Origin: an uncultured Haemophilus sp.
GTDB lineage: Bacteria > Pseudomonadota > Gammaproteobacteria > Enterobacterales > Pasteurellaceae
Direction: 5' to 3'
Assembly: GCF_905207935.1 (NCBI RefSeq)
Contig: NZ_CAJLNI010000060.1
Coordinates: 1-11,027, forward strand
DNA length: 11,027 nucleotides
Shown here: one piece after another, positions 1 through 5,245 of the stretch
Layout: each line of letters begins with the position of its first letter
How positions within the stretch are numbered: position 1 is the first letter of the stretch
Program-made: the position numbers and the translations under genes
The notes under the pieces: generated by a model
What the model was told of the DNA's origin: nothing
Database searches by the model: none
The model's input: the letters and a program-made list of their open reading frames with translations, nothing else

Positions 1-448
1 CCACTTCTTTTTGTAGCATGAAGTGCATATCTTGAATCACATCATGATACTTAAATAAATGGAACATCAATGGGGTAGAAATGTTGTAAGGCAAGTTACC
101 AAATACGCGTAACTTCTGACCTTTTTCCGCTAAATTCTCTTTTGTATAAAGCTCACCAAAATCAAATTGCATCGCATCTGTTTCAATGACGGTGAGCTTT
201 TGATGTAAAAATGGATGATGGCGTAAACGTTCGGCAAGATCTCGGTCAAGCTCGACCACTGTAAGATGATCGACAAGCTCTCCAACAGGCTCCGTTAATG
301 CACCAAGCCCTGGGCCAATTTCTACTAAGAATTGATTGGGTTGTGGATGAATTGCCGCCACGATACCTTGAATCACAGAAGTATCATGTAAAAAGTTTTG
401 CCCAAAGCGTTTACGGGCTGTATGGCCTAAGTGTTTTTTTGAGTTCAT
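1..448 (-). CDS. rsmA: 16S rRNA (adenine(1518)-N(6)/adenine(1519)-N(6))-dimethyltransferase, 3' part cut by window edge
   Basis: RsmA/KsgA uses S-adenosylmethionine to dimethylate two adjacent adenines near the 3' end of 16S rRNA, a late step in 30S assembly. Reading leftwards from the ATG at 448, 149 codons are present, roughly the first half of a family protein of about 270-290 residues. Visible motifs in order: RFGQNFL (residues 14-20), the SAM-binding motif EIGPGLGALT (43-52), the acidic ELDRDL that contacts the SAM ribose (66-71), a TDAM segment (90-93), and the catalytic NLPYNIS (118-124). The sequence is open to the window edge, so the end is missing and nothing suggests a broken gene. 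It lies 40 bases after the upstream glycosyltransferase gene on the same strand and is probably cotranscribed with it. The Shine-Dalgarno before this ATG is weak, but the residues after it match the family start. Confidence 0.96.
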   Translation of the reverse strand, partial: MNSKKHLGHTARKRFGQNFLHDTSVIQGIVAAIHPQPNQFLVEIGPGLGALTEPVGELVDHLTVVELDRDLAERLRHHPFLHQKLTVIETDAMQFDFGELYTKENLAEKGQKLRVFGNLPYNISTPLMFHLFKYHDVIQDMHFMLQKEV

Positions 449-488
449 AAAATAGTCTAGTAAATGATAAAGTTTGTGGTTTATATCT

Positions 489-1520
489 TTAAATATCTAG
501 CCACTCTGGTTTTATTTCTCTCGGGGAGATCTCATTAACATTATCATGGTAATGAATAATATGGCATGCATTCTTAGAATTTGGATGCCAATGTGTAAAA
601 TTTTCTTTGTCTTGCGAGTAAAAACAAATCATAGGTTTATTTAACCCTGAAGCAATATGAATCGTTGATGTATCAACCGAAATAAGTAGGGCACAGTTTC
701 TAATCAACTCAATGGTATGGTAGATCGTTGTGTGAGGATTTGGGTAAACAAATACATCATCAAATTGATTAGCGATTCTACTTAAATGCTCATGAGTATC
801 TGGTGTTGAGAGTAAGACCAATGGGCATTTACGATGATTTCTAATATATGCTAAGTAATCTATAACGTGAGTATCGTTAAATTTTCTATTTTTTCCCGCA
901 CCATAGAAGTTAATTGTAATGTAATTATTTAACTTGTTATCAGTAATAAATTGAAGAATTTCTTCTTTGGTTGAGTCATCTTGCGGAATGTCATAGCTAT
1001 CATCACTTAGACTGATGTTTGACTGAGCTAAAGCCTCTTTATAAATTTCTGAAAAATGGCCATCTTTATTAATATTTATATTAAAAATATTATAATCTGC
1101 TTTTCTATAGCCGATATAATTACGGGCATTGAGTATTCTCAATAGCAACAAGTCTCGGTTTCTAAGTACAAGAGTTGGATCAATGACAACATCGTATCTT
1201 TCTTTTCTAATAAACAGTGCCGTCTTGATGTAGTCGAGAATATTTCTTTTCTTTACAAGATAAATCTCATCAATGTGATGGTTTCTTTGAAACAGATAAG
1301 CGTTCTGTTTCGTGCAGATGACACCAATTTTTATCAACGGGTTAAATTTCTTTATTTCCCGAAAAACAAAAGAACTAACGATATAGTCGCCAATTTTCCC
1401 ATCTTGTCGCAAAAATAAGAAACTCTTAGGATGTTCTAAACTTTGGGGATTAGCTGCTCTTGATGATTTATCGAGTATCCATTTCCCTATTTTTAACCTT
1501 AGTGCTTTTAGCTTATTCAT
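489..1520 (-). CDS. glycosyltransferase family 9 (heptosyltransferase-like), probable LOS core/outer-core enzyme
   Basis: Family GT9 contains the ADP-heptose:lipopolysaccharide heptosyltransferases (WaaC, WaaF, OpsX) and relatives. They act on the cytoplasmic face of the inner membrane and extend lipid A-core. The N-terminal domain carries RQDGKIGDYIVSS (residues 38-50); the IGD aspartate is at the place of the usual catalytic base. The C-terminal nucleotide-sugar domain has ITINFYGAGKNRKF, then SVDTSTIHIASGL with the family D-T/S-x-x-x-H signature (D283, H288). Length is about 343 residues, normal for the family. I prefer the ATG at 1520: it overlaps the stop of the upstream GT25 gene as ATGAATAA, so translation may be coupled. 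An in-frame TTG at 1532 would add four residues. The gene is AT-rich with many ATA and AAT codons compared with the ribosomal genes, which suggests transfer. The true donor and acceptor cannot be read from sequence. Confidence 0.85.
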   Translation of the reverse strand: MNKLKALRLKIGKWILDKSSRAANPQSLEHPKSFLFLRQDGKIGDYIVSSFVFREIKKFNPLIKIGVICTKQNAYLFQRNHHIDEIYLVKKRNILDYIKTALFIRKERYDVVIDPTLVLRNRDLLLLRILNARNYIGYRKADYNIFNININKDGHFSEIYKEALAQSNISLSDDSYDIPQDDSTKEEILQFITDNKLNNYITINFYGAGKNRKFNDTHVIDYLAYIRNHRKCPLVLLSTPDTHEHLSRIANQFDDVFVYPNPHTTIYHTIELIRNCALLISVDTSTIHIASGLNKPMICFYSQDKENFTHWHPNSKNACHIIHYHDNVNEISPREIKPEWLDI

Positions 1521-2190
1521 ATCGATGTTCAATTTTGTCTATCTCTGAGTCACTGTTTAATCCTCTAAATACACATGGTGGTTCAATGCCATAGGCATCA
1601 ACACGTGTTTTTTGGATTAATCCCGTCAGATAATCAGCAGGCAGTCTTATTGGATAAGCGTAGTTAAGTAATTTTTTAGCGCCCGATAGTGTAATTAAAT
1701 AAGCGGTTGCATAGATAATACATCTTCTTGAATTTTTTGAAGGTGACTTGTAATGTGCAAGTCTATATCCTTCCACAATCCGTTTCTTAAAGAAATGGGA
1801 TTTAACTTTTCCGTGATCAAAAAAGATCAGCTCATGATTTTTATTAATTTTATTGAGCGTATCCTCAATAATTTCCTTAAAGTGCTGTGAAACGATCGCA
1901 TCGTCTTCAAGAATAATGGCACTTTCAATATTATTTTCTACCATGTGCTCATAAACTTTAATATGGCTTATTGCACAACCAATTTCGCCGAGCGTTAAGG
2001 GCTTTGGTGATAAATAGTGTTTTGGATAGAAATCATAATCAACAGATTCTAATACGGAAGCGGGCAGCTTCTTTCCATCTGCCGCATCAAAAAAAGTAAA
2101 GTCTAACCCCAAACCAGAAAGGCGTTTAGCAATATTTTCTCTTCTTGTTGAATTTTTTAAACTAATTACAAATATTTTAGGTATAGCCAT
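1513..2190 (-). CDS. glycosyltransferase family 25 (Lic2A/LpsA/LgtB-type LOS biosynthesis protein)
   Basis: GT25 enzymes of Haemophilus and Neisseria (Lic2A, LpsA, LgtB, LgtE) usually add galactose, sometimes glucose, to lipooligosaccharide. Signatures visible: KIFVISLKNSTRR (residues 5-17), FFDAADG (33-39), LTLGEIGCAISH (65-76), the acidic triad EDDA inside IILEDDAIV (92-100), and a late TAYLITLSGAKKLL segment (162-175) followed by LPADYL. The ATG at 2190 is chosen because an AAGGG Shine-Dalgarno stands six bases before it; an in-frame ATG at 2214 has no good site and would add eight residues. This gives 225 residues, short but acceptable for the family. No tetranucleotide (CAAT) tract lies in the 5' coding region, unlike phase-variable lic2A of H. 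influenzae. The gene is AT-rich, is first of a probable three-gene minus-strand operon, and overlaps the GT9 gene by eight bases. Confidence 0.85.
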   Translation of the reverse strand: MAIPKIFVISLKNSTRRENIAKRLSGLGLDFTFFDAADGKKLPASVLESVDYDFYPKHYLSPKPLTLGEIGCAISHIKVYEHMVENNIESAIILEDDAIVSQHFKEIIEDTLNKINKNHELIFFDHGKVKSHFFKKRIVEGYRLAHYKSPSKNSRRCIIYATAYLITLSGAKKLLNYAYPIRLPADYLTGLIQKTRVDAYGIEPPCVFRGLNSDSEIDKIEHRYE

Positions 2191-2447
2191 AAATAACCCT
2201 TGGGTTGAAGTCATTGTTTTACATACAGATTGAGGAACATCATAGTAAAGTTTGCTTTAGCCTTTTAGATAGGGGGCCACTTTGGGAAAGGTGATACTGC
2301 ATAAGGCTATATCTTATTGGTCTCGTATGCTAAATTAAATTCTTTACCTAATTGACTTTAGTGGAACATTATAATCGAATTATTGAAAAAATAATGGGGA
2401 TTTCAACAAAATACCATTTTAATCTTTCGTCTAACATTAAAAACGGC
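2191..2447. other. AT-rich intergenic stretch between divergent GT25 and infA
   Basis: No gene is supported here. It should hold the promoter of the minus-strand glycosyltransferase operon. A TATAAT at 2370-2375 lies in a sequence (ATTATAAT) that reads the same on both strands, but neither strand has a good -35 at proper spacing. A perfect 7-base inverted repeat, TAGCCTT (2258-2264) and AAGGCTA (2303-2309), lies in what would be the leader of the minus-strand transcript; its role is unknown and it may be chance. Confidence 0.5.
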
Positions 2448-2453
2448 TATAAT
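2448..2453 (+). promoter_or_regulatory. probable -10 element of infA promoter
   Basis: A consensus TATAAT sits 65 bases before the infA start codon. The -35 region around 2425-2430 (TTTCGT) is weak. The -10 lies inside the left arm of the perfect 9-base inverted repeat CGGCTATAA (2444-2452) / TTATAGCCG (2469-2477). Confidence 0.55.
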
Positions 2454-2481
2454 TCGCCCGTTTTTCATTTATAGCCGCAAA

Positions 2482-2490
2482 AAGTGCGGT
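2482..2490 (+). repeat. DNA uptake signal sequence (Haemophilus type)
   Basis: AAGTGCGGT followed by CAAAAAA matches the core and first AT-rich block of the Haemophilus uptake signal, recognised during natural transformation. It lies in the infA leader, between the promoter and the Shine-Dalgarno. Confidence 0.9.
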
Positions 2491-2517
2491 CAAAAAATCA
2501 TTATTTTAGAGGATAAA

Positions 2518-2736
2518 ATGGCAAAAGAAGATTGCATTGAAATGCAAGGCACAATTTTGGAAACCTTACCAAATACCATGTTCCGCGTTGAGTTAGAAAA
2601 TGGTCACGTGGTGACTGCACATATTTCTGGCAAAATGCGTAAAAACTATATTCGTATCTTAACGGGCGATAAAGTAACCGTAGAAATGACACCTTATGAC
2701 TTGAGCAAAGGTCGTATCATTTTCCGTAGCCGTTAA
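2518..2736 (+). CDS. infA: translation initiation factor IF-1
   Basis: IF-1 binds the A site of the 30S subunit and, with IF-2 and IF-3, controls selection of the initiator tRNA. The product is 72 residues, the same length as E. coli IF-1, and is nearly identical to it along its whole length: a single S1-type OB fold with [11 protein letters not shown] near the start, the central [18 protein letters not shown], and the C-terminal [13 protein letters not shown] small difference is Cys6 where E. coli has Asn. An AGAGGA Shine-Dalgarno lies just upstream of the ATG. The gene is a single transcription unit: own promoter region, uptake signal in the leader, and a strong terminator 14 bases after the stop. 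Confidence 0.98.
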
Positions 2737-2750
2737 TTTAGAAATAAAAG

Positions 2751-2781
2751 AAAAGCCGATATGTTGATATCGGCTTTTTTT
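2751..2781 (+). terminator. rho-independent terminator of infA
   Basis: Perfect 12-base stem AAAAGCCGATAT (2751-2762) / ATATCGGCTTTT (2767-2778) with a GTTG loop, running into a T tract. It closes the infA unit before the rpsF promoter. Confidence 0.96.
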
Positions 2782-2803
2782 GTTTGAAAAGCGTACAAAT
2801 TAT

Positions 2804-2831
2804 TTGAAGTCTGGAAAAAAATCTGTATAAT
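2804..2831 (+). promoter_or_regulatory. sigma-70 promoter of the rpsF operon
   Basis: TTGAAG (2804-2809), a 16-base spacer, and a consensus TATAAT (2826-2831). Transcription should start near 2838, giving a leader of roughly 88 bases. Confidence 0.8.
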
Positions 2832-2837
2832 CAGCGC

Positions 2838-2925
2838 CCTTAGCCACGTTCATTTTTTCGTTCCTTGCCTTTGCAGATTGGTGGCTAATCTACGTCAAAG
2901 GCTGATTAACCCGTAAGGAGCAGTA
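2838..2925 (+). promoter_or_regulatory. structured leader of rpsF mRNA, probable S6:S18 autoregulatory element
   Basis: The leader can fold back on its own ribosome binding site. GTTCCTT (2860-2866) pairs with AAGGAGC (2915-2921), which contains the Shine-Dalgarno (one G-U pair). Directly stacked on it, GCCTTTG (2867-2873) pairs with CAAAGGC (2896-2902). The 3' strand between the stems is a bulge (2903-2914) containing CCG (2911-2913). At the top, AGATT (2875-2879) pairs with AATCT (2887-2891) around the loop GGTGGCT. From published work, an S6:S18 complex represses rpsF operons by binding a hairpin with a CCG bulge that mimics 16S rRNA; this fold fits that description. In addition AGCCAC (2842-2847), near the predicted 5' end, is complementary to loop bases 2881-2886 and could form a pseudoknot. 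Pairings are read by eye, without energy calculation. Confidence 0.65.
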
Positions 2926-3303
2926 ATGCGTCACTACGAAATCGTGTTTATGGTTCATCCGGACCAAAGCGAGCAAGTACCAGGTATGATCGAACGTTAC
3001 ACAGGTTCTGTTAAAGAAGCTGGTGGTCAAGTTCATCGCCTAGAAGATTGGGGTCGTCGTCAATTAGCGTACCCAATTAACAAATTACACAAAGCACACT
3101 ATGTGCTTATGAATGTAGAAGCGCCTCAACAAGTCATCGACGAGCTAGAAACGACTTTCCGTTATAACGATGCTGTATTACGCAGTCTTGTTATCCATAC
3201 TAAGCACGCCGTAACCGAAGCGTCCCCAATGAAAGCGGCTAAAGAAGAACGTAAACCTTTAGCTGAAGTTGAAAACAACGATTTTGAGGATGCTGAAGAG
3301 TAA
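2926..3303 (+). CDS. rpsF: 30S ribosomal protein S6
   Basis: S6 binds the central domain of 16S rRNA on the 30S platform as a heterodimer with S18. The product begins MRHYEIVFMVHPDQSEQV, as in E. coli, followed by RLEDWGRRQLAYPI (about residues 39-52), a hallmark of the family, and FRYNDAVLRSLV (78-89). It is 125 residues and ends in a charged acidic tail (NNDFEDAEE); in E. coli this type of tail receives extra glutamates from RimK, though whether that happens here is unknown. An AAGGAG Shine-Dalgarno lies five bases before the ATG. It is the first gene of the rpsF-priB-rpsR-rplI operon, and its leader is likely the site of feedback control. Its last 14 bases overlap priB. Confidence 0.98.
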   Translation: MRHYEIVFMVHPDQSEQVPGMIERYTGSVKEAGGQVHRLEDWGRRQLAYPINKLHKAHYVLMNVEAPQQVIDELETTFRYNDAVLRSLVIHTKHAVTEASPMKAAKEERKPLAEVENNDFEDAEE

Positions 3304-3616
3304 TTCAAAACTTGATAATCGCTTCTCGTTAATCGGCACAGTGTGTCAATTACCCAAGCGAAGCAAAAGCCCTAACGGGATTGCGCATTGCCAATTTTGG
3401 CTGGAACATCGTTCCGAACAAGTCGAAAGTGGTTTATCACGCCAAGCGTGGTTAAAGATGCCAGTTCAAGTCAGTGGCAATCAGTTAATAGAAAAAACTC
3501 AAAGCATTACGGTCGGCAGTAAACTTCTTGTGGTGGGGTTTATTACTTCACATAAAACCTCAAATGGTTTAACGCAGTTAGTATTGCATGCCGAGCAAAT
3601 CGAATTTATAGATTAG
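3290..3616 (+). CDS. priB: primosomal replication protein N (PriB)
   Basis: PriB is a dimeric single-stranded-DNA-binding OB-fold protein that joins PriA and DnaT in restarting collapsed replication forks. Recognisable blocks are GIAHCQFWLEHRSEQ (about residues 30-44), RQAWLKMPV, SITVGSKLLVVGFI, and the C-terminal QLVLHAEQIEFID. All align closely with E. coli PriB. I take the ATG at 3290, giving 108 residues with a short N-terminal extension (MLKSNSKLDNRF) relative to E. coli; an in-frame TTG at 3269 is less likely. The start lies inside the 3' end of rpsF in another frame, overlapping it by 14 bases, and the only Shine-Dalgarno-like GAGG abuts the ATG, so initiation probably depends on ribosomes finishing rpsF. 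The placement between rpsF and rpsR is conserved in enterobacteria and Pasteurellaceae. Confidence 0.95.
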   Translation: MLKSNSKLDNRFSLIGTVCQLPKRSKSPNGIAHCQFWLEHRSEQVESGLSRQAWLKMPVQVSGNQLIEKTQSITVGSKLLVVGFITSHKTSNGLTQLVLHAEQIEFID

Positions 3617-3627
3617 GAGACAGCCAA

Positions 3628-3858
3628 ATGGCACGTTATTTCCGTCGTCGTAAGTTCTGCCGTTTCACAGCGGAAAATGTTGTTGAAATCGATTACAAAG
3701 ATATCGCTACATTAAAGAACTACATTTCTGAAAGCGGCAAAATTGTACCAAGCCGCATTACCGGTACTCGTGCGAAGTACCAACGCCAATTAGCACGCGC
3801 AATCAAACGCGCTCGTTATTTAGCGTTATTACCTTACTCTGATTCTCATCACAATTAA
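3628..3858 (+). CDS. rpsR: 30S ribosomal protein S18
   Basis: S18 binds the 30S platform with S6. The 76-residue product is almost identical to E. coli S18: a basic N-terminus (MARYFRRRKFCRFTA), IDYKDIATLKNYI (about residues 22-34), the conserved SGKIVPSRITGTRAKYQ (36-52), then QLARAIKRARYLALLPY. The C-terminus SDSHHN is one residue longer than in E. coli. An AGGAGA Shine-Dalgarno (3616-3621) precedes the ATG, and the gene follows priB by 11 bases. As the partner of S6 it would take part in feedback on the leader at 2838-2925. Confidence 0.98.
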   Translation: MARYFRRRKFCRFTAENVVEIDYKDIATLKNYISESGKIVPSRITGTRAKYQRQLARAIKRARYLALLPYSDSHHN

Positions 3859-3872
3859 GAAGGAGTTAGGAA

Positions 3873-4322
3873 ATGCAAGTAATTCTTTTAGATAAAATCG
3901 TTCACCTAGGTAACGTAGGTGATCAAGTTAATGTTAAATCTGGTTTCGCTCGTAACTTCTTAATCCCTCAAGGTAAAGCAGTTATGGCAACTAAAGCTAA
4001 CATTGAACACTTTGAAGCACGTCGTGCAGAGTTAGAAGCAGCGGCAGCAGCAAGTCTTGCAGCAGCTCAAGCTCGTGCAGCACAAGTGACTGCATTAGGT
4101 TCTGTAACTATCGCATCTAAAGCTGGTGAGGAAGGTCGTTTATTCGGCGCAATCACTACTCGTGATGTAGCAGAAGCAGTAACTGCAGCTGGTGTTGAAA
4201 TTGCGAAAAGCGAAGTTCGTTTACCAAACGGTCCAATCCGTACTCTTGGTGATCACGATGTTCGTTTCCAACTTCACGGCGAAGTATTTGCAACATTAGA
4301 TGTTATCGTTGTTGCAGAATAA
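3873..4322 (+). CDS. rplI: 50S ribosomal protein L9
   Basis: L9 binds domain V of 23S rRNA at the base of the L1 stalk, helps limit frameshifting, and reaches towards neighbouring ribosomes. At 149 residues it has the usual length. The N-terminal domain begins MQVILLDKIVHLGNVGDQV and contains KSGFARNFLIPQGKAV (about residues 22-37), the family signature. Residues 45-75 are the long, Ala- and Glu-rich connecting helix. The C-terminal domain holds GEEGRLFGAITTRDVAEAV and the conserved LPNGPIRTLGDHDV. An AAGGAG Shine-Dalgarno sits in the 14-base gap after rpsR. It is the last gene of the operon, followed by a strong terminator. Confidence 0.98.
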   Translation: MQVILLDKIVHLGNVGDQVNVKSGFARNFLIPQGKAVMATKANIEHFEARRAELEAAAAASLAAAQARAAQVTALGSVTIASKAGEEGRLFGAITTRDVAEAVTAAGVEIAKSEVRLPNGPIRTLGDHDVRFQLHGEVFATLDVIVVAE

Positions 4323-4344
4323 TTATCAAAGTATTTGATAAAAG

Positions 4345-4371
4345 AAAACCCGATGTAATGTCGGGTTTTTT
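4345..4371 (+). terminator. rho-independent terminator of the rpsF-rplI operon
   Basis: Stem AAAACCCGA (4345-4353) / TCGGGTTTT (4361-4369), 7-base loop, T tract to 4371. Just before it, directly after the rplI stop codon, is an A/T hairpin TTATCAAA (4323-4330) / TTTGATAA (4334-4341) without a T tract, possibly an mRNA 3'-end stabiliser. Confidence 0.94.
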
Positions 4372-4416
4372 GTTTTTCTAGATTAAGAAAATATTTTGGT
4401 TATTCGTCGAGAATAA

Positions 4417-4446
4417 AAAAGTGCGGTCATTTTTGACCGCACTTTT
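4417..4446. terminator. bidirectional terminator made of two inverted uptake signals
   Basis: Perfect 13-base stem AAAAGTGCGGTCA (4417-4429) / TGACCGCACTTTT (4434-4446) with a TTTT loop. The arms contain uptake signals in opposite orientation (4419-4427 plus, 4436-4444 minus). It lies between the convergent rplI and frdD genes. The T tract is better on the minus strand, so it is the likely end of the frdABCD transcript and a back-up for rplI. Such paired uptake signals are a known terminator form in Pasteurellaceae. Confidence 0.93.
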
Positions 4447-4468
4447 ATTATCAATTTAGTGTTTTAAA

Positions 4469-4813
4469 TTACAAACCTAATACAGCAAATAATACCCAGA
4501 TTGTGTAAATCATGGCTAAACCGTAAAAGATAAATCCGCCTGCGGGCACGTGAATTTTAAGATCGTGCATTGCATGATGGATACGGTGTAAACCACACCA
4601 CATTGGGAAAATGGTTAAAACTAAGATAACTAATTTTCCGATCCAAGAATAAGCGAATGTAATTAAGTTATGTGGATCAATTAATCCAAATGGTAACAAT
4701 AAACCAAGGATTAAGATAACCACAGGGAAGAAAATCGCACTGACAGTCCCGCCAGCACCAAACATTAACCATACTGGTGGTTCACCAGAGCGTTTTGGAT
4801 TTTGTTCGACCAT
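4469..4813 (-). CDS. frdD: fumarate reductase membrane anchor subunit D
   Basis: FrdD is one of two small membrane subunits that anchor fumarate reductase on the inner face of the cytoplasmic membrane and form the menaquinol site with FrdC. The 114-residue product (E. coli 119) starts MVEQNPKRSGEPPVWLMFGAGG, matching the family. It has three hydrophobic segments, roughly residues 18-42, 52-76 and 92-114, and a conserved CGLHRIHHAMHDLK stretch between the second and third. A GGGAGAG Shine-Dalgarno precedes the ATG. It is the last gene of the operon, 11 bases after frdC, and ends upstream of the paired-uptake-signal terminator. Confidence 0.97.
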   Translation of the reverse strand: MVEQNPKRSGEPPVWLMFGAGGTVSAIFFPVVILILGLLLPFGLIDPHNLITFAYSWIGKLVILVLTIFPMWCGLHRIHHAMHDLKIHVPAGGFIFYGLAMIYTIWVLFAVLGL

Positions 4814-4824
4814 TTTTTCTCTCC

Positions 4825-5235
4825 CTACATATAAACTAAAATTAATGCGATAACACTAATCACAGCTGTAACTGCCCAAAGTGCATTTCTTAACACGTGA
4901 TGTGGTAAACGCTCATTTTTAACAATGATGTTCATCACTTTTGGTGTCATCACGAAATAAGTTGCAGTGTGATATAAAGTCGCAATTAATGTGATGATAT
5001 TTAAGAACACCACAATTGGATTTCTTAAGAAGCCAATGAAATCAATAATGCCTAGACCTGGAACAGGATTGCTTGCAAGGCAAAGTACACCATAAAGCAA
5101 TACAATGCAGAACCATACAGCAAAGATAGAGGTTGCTTCGCGCACCATATATGCTTTGTAGAAATCCAATTTTTGCCACCAAGTAGCCGTCATTGGGCGA
5201 ACATATTTTTTGCGTTTACTTACTGTTACTGACAT
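4825..5235 (-). CDS. frdC: fumarate reductase membrane anchor subunit C
   Basis: FrdC anchors the catalytic FrdAB dimer and helps form the quinol-oxidising sites. The product is 136 residues (E. coli 131). After a basic start comes YVRPMTATWWQKLDFYKAYM, then REATS, whose Glu33 corresponds to the Glu29 of E. coli FrdC implicated in quinol binding; the conserved LYHTATYF histidine lies in the second membrane helix. Three transmembrane segments are visible, roughly residues 35-56, 70-95 and 113-136. The Shine-Dalgarno GGGGAAG overlaps the frdB stop codon region, and the gene follows frdB by ten bases, so translation is probably coupled. Confidence 0.97.
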   Translation of the reverse strand: MSVTVSKRKKYVRPMTATWWQKLDFYKAYMVREATSIFAVWFCIVLLYGVLCLASNPVPGLGIIDFIGFLRNPIVVFLNIITLIATLYHTATYFVMTPKVMNIIVKNERLPHHVLRNALWAVTAVISVIALILVYM

Positions 5236-5245
5236 ATTCTTCCCC

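Noticed and set aside
2352..2375. Promoter TTGACT / TATAAT on the plus strand upstream of infA
   Set aside because: The spacer is only 12 bases, too short for sigma-70.
2501..2692. 63-codon open frame on the minus strand over infA
   Set aside because: It is a shadow of infA, with no ribosome binding site or recognisable motif.
3269..3289. TTG at 3269 as the priB start
   Set aside because: The ATG at 3290 agrees with the Haemophilus PriB N-terminus as I recall it, and the TTG has no good ribosome binding site.
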